From Clostridium vitabionis (GTDB taxonomy: Bacteria > Bacillota > Clostridia > Lachnospirales > Lachnospiraceae), in contig NZ_JADKQA010000002.1 of assembly GCF_015351765.1 (NCBI RefSeq), positions 392,913 through 456,912 of the forward strand: a DNA stretch of 64,000 nt. Direction: 5' to 3'. The position numbers and the translations under genes are program-made. Shown in pieces: positions 42,834 to 52,564 of the stretch. The number at the start of each line of letters is the position of its first letter. The stretch's first letter is position 1. The notes beneath the pieces are model-generated. The model was given only the letters and a program-made list of their open reading frames with translations, made no database searches and was not told the origin of the DNA.

Positions 42834-45830
42834 ATGAAAATAAGCCGACATATTACCAGATTGACCGCCTTAGCGGTGATGATCCTATTCCTGGTACAGA
42901 GCGGACTGACAAGCTTTGCGGCCGAATCGATATCGGTAAATCCTCCGAGTGTGGAGGACAGTCTTGTGGAGAGCAAGATTGACGCTTCTGATGCTAAGGA
43001 TGCGGATGACGCCGGTAATGTTGATGACGCGGATGACATCGGGGACGGTGCAGATCATGGGGAACTCCTCGACAAATACGCAACCGGGGCAAGTGAAGGC
43101 GAAATTGCCAGGAGGGTGACGCCTGCTCCCGCGGATATCCGGACCGAGGGCGAGACAGCAAAGACAGCGCCGAAATTGGCACCGGCAGGGATAAAGCAAG
43201 TGGATGCAAGAGTTACCGAGCTTACAATAAAGAGCTTGAGCGGAAATACTGTAGATCATGTATATTGGTCTGACAAATTTTACCTTGCCATGGACTGGGA
43301 TGCCAGCTCAAACGGAGCGGATCTTCACGAGGGAGATTATTTTGACATTACGCTGCCGGAGAAAATGATCTTTCCCTCGGATCATGAAGCCGACAATTTT
43401 AACATCTACGGTGAAGATGGAACAACCGTGATCGGCAAAGCCCATGTGACGCCGGGGACGGGCGATAAAGGCGGATCCGTCCGGATAACCTTCACCGATT
43501 GGGTTGAAGGAAAGGAGAATGTTCGTGGAAGCATCCGGCTTTCAGCGCGATTCGACAAAGAGCAGATAACAATCGGTAAGGATAACACTTTTGAAATATC
43601 GGTCAGCGGAAAGGTTGTGCCGGTGACAGTTCGCATTAATGGGCCGACCGCACTTGAGCCGGAGATCCTCGGGAAGTGGGGACAATCGGTGGATGGGGAA
43701 AAACAACAGGCGGAATGGTATATCCGGATCAATCATCAGAAAGCGGATCTCCGCAATGTGGTGATCACGGATCATCTTTCCGAAGGAGCAGGCACAGAAA
43801 CCTATATTGCCGAAAGTTTCATGCTTCGCCCTGTTGAATTTAATGAATATGGTGACGTTGTCCGTGCTTATGACGAAGTGAGCCTCACGGGAAAACTGGA
43901 CATCGCCGCTAACGGAAAATCTTTCACGCTGAATCTGGGAGATATCCATGACGGCCAGTACCGCCTCCGCTACAGAACAACCTATACGCCGGGGACAACG
44001 CTTCGCAACAATATGAAGTTAACTTCGGCGAAACAGGTTGAAGTGGCAAGTGCATCCCATATCTCTGCAGATTCCGGCGGATCCGGGACAGGAAACCTGG
44101 CGAACAAAATCAAACTGATCAAGGTGGATGCGGATGATCAGAGCCTTCCTCTGGCAAATGCGGTATTTGAAGTTACGCGCCCCGATGGAACTTCCTTTGA
44201 AATGATCACCGGTGCCGACGGAACAGCAGTATCCGGCTACCTCACTTCAGGGACATATCAAGTAAAGGAAAAATCCGCACCGGACGGTTATGAATTGAAC
44301 AGGGAAGAATTTTCAATGGTTGTGTCCTCGGCAGGCGGGGCGCTTCAGACCGTTCCTGATAAAAAGAAGAAAACGGATCCTGAGACGATTTCCATACCCA
44401 TTGTAAAATTCTGGAATGGAGGTTATCTGCTTAGGGCGGCTTCTCGGTATCCGGTTAACAACCAGGATGAAGGAAGCAGTGAAAATAGGCCGGCTTCCGT
44501 CACGGTTAATCTGCTCGCAGACGGAACTGTTATAAGAACTGTCGAATTGAATGAGAGTAACGGGTGGGCGCTTATGCTTTCCGGATTTCCAAAATATGGG
44601 AATGATGGCCATGAAATTCAGTACACGGTTAATGAAGTCGGTGTGCCCGGATATACAACTACGATTACAGGAGATCCGTCGACTGGTTTTATAATCACGA
44701 ATACGGCCACGACACAGGTGAAAGTGATCAAGAAATGGGTTGGCCCCGCGCGTGATTCTGCAACTTTGCATTTGCTGGCAGACGGAAGGACAAAAGAAAC
44801 GGTTACGCTTAATGCCGGTAATGACTGGATATATACTTTTGGGAATCTTCAGAAGTATGACAGCTCAGACGGGCACGAGATTGTTTATTCTATTTCTGAG
44901 ATACCGGTTGATGGATATAGCAGCGTCATCAGTGGTACGGCAAAGGATGGGTACACGATGACCAATACGATTACCGGGAAAATTTCTATTCCGGTAACAA
45001 AAGTCTGGTCCGGCGGAACCGGCAGTAAGGCTATCGTGCATCTGTTCGCGGACGGAAACGAGATTGCGAGCCAGGAACTGAACTCTGGTAATCAGTGGCA
45101 GTATACTTTTGAGAATCTTGACAAGTATAAGGACGGAAAGGAAATAAGTTATACCTTGACGGAAGATGGTATTCCCGGATATAGTGCCGCGATCACATAC
45201 TCCACCGAACGGGGATTTACCGTCACAAATACGAAGGAACCCAGCGGACATCATGGTGGTGGTGGTGGTGGTGGTGGTGGACATGGCGATGGTCACCATA
45301 GCGGTGGAGGATCCGGGGTTGCAATGGTGACGGTCGTCGGCACAAAGTCATGGGAGGATAACAACAACGACGCTGGAACCAGGCCGTCCTTGATCACGCT
45401 ACATCTCCTTGCGAACGGGACGGAGATTGCCACTGCTCAGACTTCGGCAGATTTCAACTGGACATACAGCTTCGGGAGACAGCCGCTCTGCGATGCAGGC
45501 GGAAAGGAAATCTCTTATATGGTCACGGAAGATGCAGTTTCCGGCTACAGCTTCTCTCAGGCTGCTCCGGTAACGGCGGACGGAAAGATCGTGATCAATG
45601 TCAGGAACATACTGGACCCAACAACCAAAGACACGAACGGCAGTATGTCAACAAATGAAGGATCAGGGGGACGGAAGACTGCTCCGAATGCCGGAACGAA
45701 GGTATCAGGAAGCGTTGCAACAAGTGACGATTCGCGCATGATGCTTTACCTGTTCCTGATGATCGGAAGTCTAATCGTCCTGGCTGCAGACCTGATTTTC
45801 CTGCGGAGACAGGAAGAAGCGGGGAAGTAA
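42834..45830 (+). CDS. Large Cna-B-type cell-surface protein, no canonical LPXTG
   Basis: 998 residues. Signal peptide 1-30; Asp-rich segment (about 50-75); collagen-binding/adhesin-like Ig domains (about 125-400); a SpaA-like domain (about 418-500, KIKLIKVDADDQ, SAPDGYELN); four Cna-B repeats (about 505-905) each with a W near the start, LLADG and Y-x-V-x-E; a Gly/His tract (about 805-830) between repeats 3 and 4; and a C-terminal TM helix plus RRQEEAGK. The usual sorting signal would be LPxTGDDSRMM; here the bases give VATSDDSRMM, so sortase anchoring is doubtful. Coupled to flotillin. Confidence 0.85.
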   Translation: MKISRHITRLTALAVMILFLVQSGLTSFAAESISVNPPSVEDSLVESKIDASDAKDADDAGNVDDADDIGDGADHGELLDKYATGASEGEIARRVTPAPADIRTEGETAKTAPKLAPAGIKQVDARVTELTIKSLSGNTVDHVYWSDKFYLAMDWDASSNGADLHEGDYFDITLPEKMIFPSDHEADNFNIYGEDGTTVIGKAHVTPGTGDKGGSVRITFTDWVEGKENVRGSIRLSARFDKEQITIGKDNTFEISVSGKVVPVTVRINGPTALEPEILGKWGQSVDGEKQQAEWYIRINHQKADLRNVVITDHLSEGAGTETYIAESFMLRPVEFNEYGDVVRAYDEVSLTGKLDIAANGKSFTLNLGDIHDGQYRLRYRTTYTPGTTLRNNMKLTSAKQVEVASASHISADSGGSGTGNLANKIKLIKVDADDQSLPLANAVFEVTRPDGTSFEMITGADGTAVSGYLTSGTYQVKEKSAPDGYELNREEFSMVVSSAGGALQTVPDKKKKTDPETISIPIVKFWNGGYLLRAASRYPVNNQDEGSSENRPASVTVNLLADGTVIRTVELNESNGWALMLSGFPKYGNDGHEIQYTVNEVGVPGYTTTITGDPSTGFIITNTATTQVKVIKKWVGPARDSATLHLLADGRTKETVTLNAGNDWIYTFGNLQKYDSSDGHEIVYSISEIPVDGYSSVISGTAKDGYTMTNTITGKISIPVTKVWSGGTGSKAIVHLFADGNEIASQELNSGNQWQYTFENLDKYKDGKEISYTLTEDGIPGYSAAITYSTERGFTVTNTKEPSGHHGGGGGGGGGHGDGHHSGGGSGVAMVTVVGTKSWEDNNNDAGTRPSLITLHLLANGTEIATAQTSADFNWTYSFGRQPLCDAGGKEISYMVTEDAVSGYSFSQAAPVTADGKIVINVRNILDPTTKDTNGSMSTNEGSGGRKTAPNAGTKVSGSVATSDDSRMMLYLFLMIGSLIVLAADLIFLRRQEEAGK
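45255..45280 (+). repeat. GGT trinucleotide tract in the surface-protein gene
   Basis: Almost nine uninterrupted GGT units encode polyglycine next to His residues (HH...HGDGHH). Slippage would change length without shifting frame. Confidence 0.9.
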
Positions 45831-45913
45831 CCGTATACATGGCGAAAAAATGACAAAGGATGCTCCGGTCAAGCATAAAGCCTGCCCGGAAAGGAAGAGA
45901 ATGAATCAGTAAG

Positions 45914-45957
45914 AAAAGCCCTCCGGGACTGCCTTTTGGCAGCCTCGAAGGGCTTTT
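45914..45957. terminator. Intrinsic terminator of the flotillin/surface-protein operon
   Basis: AAAAGCCCT...GACTGCC pairs with GGCAG...AGGGCTTTT. Convergent with the antiporter gene, so probably shared. Confidence 0.85.
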
Positions 45958-46078
45958 GGACATCTCCTGCGGCACCTGCGCCGGCCTAATACCCGTAGTT
46001 TGCCCGGTATCGGCCAAATTCCCAGATGTCAGCAGCAGGCACAGGCCGTCGGAGGCGGCAGCCACGAGCCGTTTCTCA

Positions 46079-47503
46079 TCAGTCGTTCGAGTACGGATTC
46101 ACGCCGTCGGCGCGAAGCTGTTCGTCGGTCTCATGTGTCCTGCCCCATCCGGACAGGATCGCGAACCAGAACACAACGAAGAGTGCCATGGACTGGAAGT
46201 TATAGCCGACAAAGGAGAGCGGGCTGTAGCCCTCGGAGACCACGCCGGTCGCGACGGCGACGGCAGCCAGGTTCAGGCACCCGGGGTTGGTCGGCACGAG
46301 GTATCCGACACCGCAGCCGAGGCCGTCCAGGATGTTGGCACAGCGGGCGCGGTCGATGTGGAACGGGCGAAGCAGGCGCCGGATAATCGGGCCGCAGAAC
46401 GCGATCGCCGAGGTGCCGCTGCTGATGGCGATGGAAACCAGGCAGACCATGCCGCCGGCAGTGATTTCGGCTGCCCGGTCGGATTTTGCCTGATGCCGGA
46501 GCATGCCGAGAATCCAGTCGAGTACGCCGGCATTGCTGATCAGGCTGACCATCACGAAGATGAAGAGCAGGAAGATGATCGTGCCGACCATGCCGTCGAA
46601 GGCGCTCGGAATCAGGCCGTCCTTTGCCACCAGGGTTGGAAGACTGACGTAGCCGAAGGCAAAGAGAAGCACGAAGCCAACCAGCTCACTGATGATAAAG
46701 GAGGTGAAGAGCCCCTTCTTCCTGAGCATCAGGACTACGGCGAGCAGCGGGACAACGAGGAAAATGAGACTGCTCAGATACTGTCCGCTGACGTCGGTGG
46801 CCGCCGCGGAGGTACCGCCGAACCGACTGACGCCGAGAGCGATATAGGCTGCCGCGGAGACGATGCCGGCGATGATGGAATATTTCAGGCGGCTTTTGAC
46901 TACGCGCATGGTGTCGACCTCCTGTGTCAGGGAGGAGGCGATGGTGGTGTCGGAGATCGGTGCCAGGTTATCGCCGAAGCAGCCGCCGGCGAGGATGGCA
47001 CCGCAGATCACGTTGGCGTCGCAGCCCATGCCGACAGCCAGAGGAATCAGGACCGGGCCGGAAGCGTTGACGGAGGTAGCCGCCGATCCGGTGGCGGTGG
47101 ACAGGATCATGGCGATAATAAAGCAGACAATCGGCATCAGCGCCGGGGAGACATTTGCCCGGGACATGATGTAGAGCAGGGCGTCAACCAGATGTGAGGA
47201 GGTCAGGATCTTCGACATGATGCCGGCGAGCAGGAAGCAGGCGAGCATATAGGCGAAGATGTGATCCTGGATGCCGGCAAGAACCGCCTTCTGGAATTCC
47301 GATTTGTCTTTATAGACGAGAAATCCGGCGACCATCGCGAAAAGTCCGGCTGCCCAGAAATTCCGTGTCGATCCCATGCCGTTTGCGACCATGACAATCA
47401 TGGAGATAATCATGACCAGAAGCGGGAGCAGGCCGCCGAAATGGCCGAGCCAGGTCTCCGCAGGGCGGGCACCGCTTCCTGCTGCCTGTTGTTCTGCATT
47501 CAT
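46079..47503 (-). CDS. NhaC-family Na+/H+ antiporter
   Basis: 474 residues, about twelve hydrophobic helices. Family motif AILAGGCFGDNLAPISDTTI (about residue 160-180) with the ion-binding Asp, and TATGSAATSVNASGPVLIPL. A second repeat carries ISSGTSAIAFCGPI. AAGGAGG precedes ATG 47503. Members exchange Na+ for H+ or amino-acid-related solutes; the exact substrate is not visible. Divergent from the LanC-like gene. Confidence 0.85.
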   Translation of the reverse strand: MNAEQQAAGSGARPAETWLGHFGGLLPLLVMIISMIVMVANGMGSTRNFWAAGLFAMVAGFLVYKDKSEFQKAVLAGIQDHIFAYMLACFLLAGIMSKILTSSHLVDALLYIMSRANVSPALMPIVCFIIAMILSTATGSAATSVNASGPVLIPLAVGMGCDANVICGAILAGGCFGDNLAPISDTTIASSLTQEVDTMRVVKSRLKYSIIAGIVSAAAYIALGVSRFGGTSAAATDVSGQYLSSLIFLVVPLLAVVLMLRKKGLFTSFIISELVGFVLLFAFGYVSLPTLVAKDGLIPSAFDGMVGTIIFLLFIFVMVSLISNAGVLDWILGMLRHQAKSDRAAEITAGGMVCLVSIAISSGTSAIAFCGPIIRRLLRPFHIDRARCANILDGLGCGVGYLVPTNPGCLNLAAVAVATGVVSEGYSPLSFVGYNFQSMALFVVFWFAILSGWGRTHETDEQLRADGVNPYSND

Positions 47504-47625
47504 AAGAAATCCTCCTTCAAAAAAAGTGGTAAATCGGGTATGATGTTAGCAAGTTGCGTGTTATAATAGCACAATATTCATACTAAAACAATAGGCATTG
47601 CAAGAAAATGAAGGAGAACGGACCA

Positions 47626-48987
47626 TTGAAAAAGAATCTTTTGCTGCCGGTGACCCCGGAGGATTATCTGGATGCCGCGAAGGCGGCGATGCGCTTTATC
47701 ATGACCCGCGTGCGCACGGACGCTCCGGAGGGGCACTACTGGACACTGGAGGACGCCCAAACCGGCCATGAACGCTACTATGATGAGATCTGCATGTACT
47801 CCGGGGCCGCGGGTATTGTCTGCTATCTGCTCTCCCTGTATCAGGTGACCAGTGACGAAGCTTATCTCGCGGAGGCGAGGCAGGGCGGCACGTATCTGAT
47901 GTACCGCTGGTATCATCAGCGGGAGCTCAAGAAGAATTTCTCCAAGTATGCCTTCTCGACCGGCTATTCCGGCGCAGCCTACGCGCTGACGGCGCTCTAT
48001 AAGCTGACCGGGGATGAGGAATATAAAGCATGCGTGGAGAGCATTATCGACGGGATGAAGGCGGACGCGCAGCCGGGCGAGGGCGGACAGGGCTATACCT
48101 GGTCCACGTACCCGGGCATTGTGGGCAATGCCGGAACCGTTCTCTTCCTGCTCTATGCGGCGGATGTCTATGACCGTCCGGACTGGCGCAGCTTCGCCGT
48201 CGAGGCAGGGCACATTTTCCTCGGGAAGGGGCGCAGCATGGGGGACGGGAAGATCGTCTACAGCGGCGTTGATCCGACCTACTTCCACGCTTCCCCGGAT
48301 TATGTTGACCCGAATTTCCCGATGGGAACCGGCGGCATCGGATTTACGCTGCTGCGCCTCTATGAGGCGAGCGGGGATCCGGTATTCCGCGATGCGGTCA
48401 ATGGCGTGGCGGAATATATGGAGGACGCAGCGACGAAGACGGCGGACGCCGCGCTGCTGCCCCACGCGCTTCCGGACCGGCCGGATCTCTATTACCTCGG
48501 CTACTGCCACGGGCCGGCGGGAACAACCCGTTTCTTCTATAAAATGTATACCATGACCGGCGACCGCGCGTACCTCGACTGGGCGCTCCGGTTCGCGAAC
48601 GGCACGACAAAGGCCGGCGCCCCGGAGATTCACTCCCCAGGCTACTGGAACACGTACAATATCTGCTGCGGTACGGCGGGAATCGAGAACATGTATCTTG
48701 GCCTCTACGCGGCGACCGGTCGGGAGGATCTCCGGAAAATGGCGCTGCGCTGCGGGCGGGTTCTGCTCGGCGCCGCGGACTGGACGGAGGAGGCGGACGG
48801 AACCCACGCATGCTGGAATTTTGCCCTTGACCGGGTGGCACCGAAGGTCATCACATCCCCGATCGGCCTCTTTGACGGGGCAGCCGGCATCGGGCTTATG
48901 CTGCTCGAGCTCTACCAGTGCGAGACCGGCACGTTCCAGGTGAGCCGTGCCATCGATGACCCGTTCCCGGAGAAGTTTATCTTCTGA
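47626..48987 (+). CDS. LanC-like (alpha/alpha)7-toroid protein, no lantibiotic precursor nearby
   Basis: About 453 residues. Seven repeats of a helix pair ending in G-x-x-G motifs: YSGAAGIV, STGYSGAAYALTALY, GNAGTVLF, GTGGIGFTLLRLY, YCHGPAGTTRFFYKMY, NICCGTAGIENMYLGLY, DGAAGIGLMLLELY. LanC/LANCL enzymes bind Zn through Cys, Cys and His; here Cys-His-Gly appears in repeat 5 and Cys-Cys-Gly in repeat 6, so the last His is replaced by Cys. I chose TTG 47626 because AAGGAG lies 9 bases upstream; ATG 47608 has no ribosome-binding site. Substrate unknown. Confidence 0.7.
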   Translation: MKKNLLLPVTPEDYLDAAKAAMRFIMTRVRTDAPEGHYWTLEDAQTGHERYYDEICMYSGAAGIVCYLLSLYQVTSDEAYLAEARQGGTYLMYRWYHQRELKKNFSKYAFSTGYSGAAYALTALYKLTGDEEYKACVESIIDGMKADAQPGEGGQGYTWSTYPGIVGNAGTVLFLLYAADVYDRPDWRSFAVEAGHIFLGKGRSMGDGKIVYSGVDPTYFHASPDYVDPNFPMGTGGIGFTLLRLYEASGDPVFRDAVNGVAEYMEDAATKTADAALLPHALPDRPDLYYLGYCHGPAGTTRFFYKMYTMTGDRAYLDWALRFANGTTKAGAPEIHSPGYWNTYNICCGTAGIENMYLGLYAATGREDLRKMALRCGRVLLGAADWTEEADGTHACWNFALDRVAPKVITSPIGLFDGAAGIGLMLLELYQCETGTFQVSRAIDDPFPEKFIF

Positions 48988-49042
48988 CGGCGGATTCTCC
49001 GGCTCCGGAGGTGAAGCCGAAGCCGGAGAATGCCCGCCGGCG

Positions 49043-49134
49043 GCCGGGAAGTGTGGGAGGCCAGAGCCTGGGCTTCTTTGGCTCAGCCGCCGGGAAGTGC
49101 GGGGAGCCGGAGCCTGGGTTTCTTCAGTTCGGGG
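49043..49134. repeat. Two-copy 46-bp tandem repeat overlapping the mprF 3' end
   Basis: GCCGGGAAGTG starts at 49043 and 49089; each copy continues with G-rich sequence, AGAGCCTGGG or GGAGCCTGGG, and TTCTT. The second copy covers the last codons of mprF (stop at 49124). Confidence 0.75.
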
Positions 49135-51649
49135 TCCGGTTGTCGGCACGGTACACGGCGAGCATGTCGCAGACCAGCCAGCTTGCCTTCGGATAGCATA
49201 CGTACCGGGAACTCCACTCTGGGGCATATTTTTCCTTGTACTGCCTGAGTCCGTTGAAGGAGTAGAACCGCCGGCTGAAGGTGTAGATCAGGTAGGCGAC
49301 CCGTTCCTGGAAGAAACTGTGTTCAAAGCTGCCGACATTGGCCAGCGGCGCCATGCCGAGGTCGAAGTACCGGACGCCCTTTCCCTGGAAATAGAGGAAA
49401 AGGGAGACAAAAAGGAAATCCATGATGCCGTTCGGGCAAAGGTCCGCGTCGTAGCGCATGAGGTCGATGGTCGCGGTGTCCGCGGAGTGGTTCGGCATGA
49501 TGTTCGCGAAGGCGCAGATTTCCCCGCTGCTGTTTTTGACGAGGGCGATCGGGGCCTTCTGCAGGTAGGCGCGGTCGAAAAAACCGAGGGAGAATCCCTT
49601 TTCCCGGCGGCCGTCAAGCCAGCGGCGGGAGATCGCGGAAAGCTGATCGAGAAGCTCGTCAGAATGGGGCTCGCCGGTGATTGTAAAGGTGAAGCCCTGT
49701 TTTTCTATTTTGTTCAGCGCGGTGCGGTAGCGTTTTCCGTGATTTCCCGCGGTGCTGAAGTTCTTGAGATCGACCAGGGCGCTCTCCCCGAATTTCATAA
49801 ACTCATAGCCGTATTCGTGGAGCAGAAGGGTTGTCTGCTGGCCGATTTCATAGAAGATCATCTGGTATCCCAGCTGTTCGGCGTCCACGAGGAGTTGGCT
49901 GATGGCGTCGCGGAAGGCGTCCCTTTTCCCGATGGGTTCGCCCATGACGACGCATTTGCTGCCGGACTGGGCAAACTGGAAGGCGACGGCATCGGCGCCA
50001 TTTTCCCGGTACCAGTAGAGGCGCTTGTCCCGGAGATACGCGAGGCCGCTGTTGCTGTCCCCGCCATATTTCTGGAGAAGGCTGGTGAATCGGGCATCAT
50101 CGAAGGCATCGCCGAGGGGCTGGCGGCCGGCGGAGAGGTAGCGCACAATCAGCTGGTAGATGAAGGTGATCAGGAGAATGGCGGCGAGAAGCTGCAGCCA
50201 GAGGCGGCCGTAGCGGCTGAGCAGGTACCGCTGGTTCCGGAACAGGATGCCGGCTGCCCTGTGGCCGCTGAAGCGGAGGAAGAGCGCCAGGGTGAACATC
50301 AGGATCAGGAAATCGCGGGTAAATGCCTCCGCCGAGTAGACGAGCTGGATCCGGTTAAGCCGCGGCCGGATCTGCACCATCACCAGGACCAGCAGGAGCA
50401 CCGCAGAAGACGCCGCCCAGCTGACTTCCCCGAAGTTGACGTAGAGGAAGGTCACGGCGAGAAGGCAGATGCCGAAGGGGAAAGCGCGGGAGACATTTTC
50501 CTGGACAGCGCGTCCGAGCAGGATGAAGCAGACGCCAAGGAGCACGCTGGGAAACTGGTAGAGCAACTGGCCGTGGACCGGGTCGAGGCTGCGGAGAAGC
50601 GGGATGCTCGAGAGTTCGTCCGGAATCAGTGCCGACAGGACCAGATAAATGCCAAACAGGCGGATCAGGAGGACCGCCGCCCGGTGCGCCGCGGAGGTCA
50701 GGAGCATTTTGGGGATCCCGTGAAATTTTGTGTTGATCCGCCCGCCCATGTAGTGGATAAAAAGCAGGACGCCGAAGAAGAACGGGATGATGTAATAGAC
50801 CAGGCGGAAGAGCAGGATCCAGGTGACGACGCGGGCGCTCTCGATGCCGAGACTCTCCAGGCCGGCGATCATGATGAGGTCAAAGCTTCCGATACCGCCG
50901 GGGATCATCGAGACCAGGCCGACCGCGATGGCGATAATGTAGAGCGGGATGAGGTTGAAGAGCGGGATGCTGATGCCCATGAGATACCCGGTGAGGACAA
51001 AGCAGGTGATGACGCATGCCCAGTCGGCGGTGGAAGCGAGGAGCAGCTTTCCGGCGGTTGCCATCCGGAGCCGGCCGAAGTATTTCATGTTTTTACGGCT
51101 TGAGAGGAATAAAATGCATGGGACATAGCAGGCGGTACCGATCAGCAGGATCAGGTAACGGCGGATTTCCGGGCTCACCGGGGTGAATATGGTGAGAAAC
51201 AGGGAAATGGCGCTGAAGACGGAGAGGCCGGACATGAAGTACGGCATGATCCGGGAGATCGCCTGCACTCCGTCGCTTTCTTTTTCCTCCGGGACATAGA
51301 AGGAATACCGGAGGCCGATATCCACGATGCCGCCGAACCCGGCGAGGTTATTGATGGTGTTCACACACCAGCTCGTCCCGAGGATGTAGGATTTCGGGTA
51401 TATGGTTCCGAGCTCCCGGTTCAGGATGAAGTCGTAGGCCAGCATCGGGGTGACAGCGATGAGCCCGATCAGGATCATCAGGAGGATGTGCGGTGCCGGA
51501 ATGTCCGCGAAGGCAGCCCTCAGGTCTGCCCCGGACAGGGTCCGGCGCAGGCGGAACAGCTCAATGATGACAAGGACGCAGACGGAGGTAAAAAAAACCG
51601 TCCGGATGGCGGTTTTGAGAGATTTTATTTTTTCAATCATGTGCTTCAT
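49124..51649 (-). CDS. mprF: MprF-type phosphatidylglycerol aminoacyltransferase/flippase
   Basis: About 841 residues from ATG 51649 (GGAGGGTCAA upstream). N-terminal flippase part with about fourteen helices (residues 15-500; motif SWCVNTINNLAGFGGIVDIG, SMIPGGIGSFDLIMI). C-terminal GNAT-like transferase domain (about 530-840) with YWYRENGADAVAFQF, VVMGEPIG, FYEIGQQTTLLLHEYGYEFMKFG, TIDLMRYDADLCPNGIMDFLF and YFDLGMAPLANVG (each given in part). It transfers lysine or alanine from tRNA to phosphatidylglycerol and flips the product, giving resistance to cationic peptides. Amino acid unknown. Confidence 0.95.
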   Translation of the reverse strand: MKHMIEKIKSLKTAIRTVFFTSVCVLVIIELFRLRRTLSGADLRAAFADIPAPHILLMILIGLIAVTPMLAYDFILNRELGTIYPKSYILGTSWCVNTINNLAGFGGIVDIGLRYSFYVPEEKESDGVQAISRIMPYFMSGLSVFSAISLFLTIFTPVSPEIRRYLILLIGTACYVPCILFLSSRKNMKYFGRLRMATAGKLLLASTADWACVITCFVLTGYLMGISIPLFNLIPLYIIAIAVGLVSMIPGGIGSFDLIMIAGLESLGIESARVVTWILLFRLVYYIIPFFFGVLLFIHYMGGRINTKFHGIPKMLLTSAAHRAAVLLIRLFGIYLVLSALIPDELSSIPLLRSLDPVHGQLLYQFPSVLLGVCFILLGRAVQENVSRAFPFGICLLAVTFLYVNFGEVSWAASSAVLLLVLVMVQIRPRLNRIQLVYSAEAFTRDFLILMFTLALFLRFSGHRAAGILFRNQRYLLSRYGRLWLQLLAAILLITFIYQLIVRYLSAGRQPLGDAFDDARFTSLLQKYGGDSNSGLAYLRDKRLYWYRENGADAVAFQFAQSGSKCVVMGEPIGKRDAFRDAISQLLVDAEQLGYQMIFYEIGQQTTLLLHEYGYEFMKFGESALVDLKNFSTAGNHGKRYRTALNKIEKQGFTFTITGEPHSDELLDQLSAISRRWLDGRREKGFSLGFFDRAYLQKAPIALVKNSSGEICAFANIMPNHSADTATIDLMRYDADLCPNGIMDFLFVSLFLYFQGKGVRYFDLGMAPLANVGSFEHSFFQERVAYLIYTFSRRFYSFNGLRQYKEKYAPEWSSRYVCYPKASWLVCDMLAVYRADNRTPN

Positions 51650-51784
51650 TTGACCCTCCAGGGACACGAAGATTTACCGGAGAATTGTTATGAGCATGTT
51701 GTATCGCTTGACAGCGCCCAAGTCAAGATCAAACGCGGGCTCTTCCCCTGTGCGGTATAATGCAGGAGAAAGGAGCTGAGGGCA

Positions 51785-52465
51785 TTGGATATCCGGCATT
51801 ATTATCTTGAGAAGGGAAAGGGGTTTCCGCTGATCCTGCTGCATGGAAACGGGGAGAACAGCAGTTATTTCCGTGGCCAGATCGGGGCATTTGCCAAGGA
51901 ATACCATGTGTACGCCATAGATACCCGCGGGCACGGGAGGACGCCGCGGGGGAGGAAGCCGTTCACGCTCGGCCAGTTTGCCGATGACCTCCGGGAATTT
52001 ATGGATGCGCATGGGATTGCCCGGGCGCACATTCTCGGATTTTCGGACGGCGGCAATATCGCCCTGATTTTTGCCCTGCGGTATCCGGAGCGGGTAGAGA
52101 AGCTCGTCGTGAACGGCGCGAATCTCAACCCCGGCGGGGTGAAGCGTCTCTCCCAGCTGCCGGTGGAGATCGGCTACCGGTTTATCCGGATGTTTTCGGG
52201 GATGAGCCGGTTTGCCCGAAAGAGCACGGAAATGCTCGGGCTCATGGTGAATGAGCCGAAGATCACGCCGGAGGAACTCGGAAAAATCCGCGCGAGGACG
52301 CTGGTGATCGCCGGGACGAGGGATATGATCCGGGCGGAGCACACACGGCTGATTGCCCGGAGCATTCCGGGCGCGGAGCTTCAGCTGATCCCCGGGGATC
52401 ATTTTATCGCCAGAAAGAAGCGGGAGGAGTTCAACCGGGCGGTTCTGCGCTTTCTGGATCAATAA
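51785..52465 (+). CDS. Alpha/beta hydrolase
   Basis: 226 residues. Oxyanion strand LILLHGNGENSSYF, nucleophile elbow LGFSDGGNIA (Ser about 97), Asp in VIAGTRDMIRAEH and His in LIPGDHFIARK complete the triad. TTG 51785 is used as start since no ATG lies near AGGAGCTGAGGG. Short for the family (small lid). Substrate unknown. Same strand as the deaminase-like gene 100 bases downstream. Confidence 0.85.
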   Translation: MDIRHYYLEKGKGFPLILLHGNGENSSYFRGQIGAFAKEYHVYAIDTRGHGRTPRGRKPFTLGQFADDLREFMDAHGIARAHILGFSDGGNIALIFALRYPERVEKLVVNGANLNPGGVKRLSQLPVEIGYRFIRMFSGMSRFARKSTEMLGLMVNEPKITPEELGKIRARTLVIAGTRDMIRAEHTRLIARSIPGAELQLIPGDHFIARKKREEFNRAVLRFLDQ

Positions 52466-52564
52466 ACAGAGATTTTCGGTCACGGCTTGTCCGGCACATG
52501 CGGAAGTCATCGCAAGAGCCGCCTGTGCCAGCGCGTGACGGGAGCAGATCATGGGAGAAGGAGA

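Noticed and set aside
45255-45280. Short tandem repeat as a CRISPR-like array
   Set aside because: It is an in-frame GGT run coding for glycine, with no spacers.
45956-47197. Plus-strand open frame opposite the NhaC antiporter
   Set aside because: Composition (Gly/Asp/Arg/His-rich, no hydrophobic core) is that of a shadow of a membrane protein gene.
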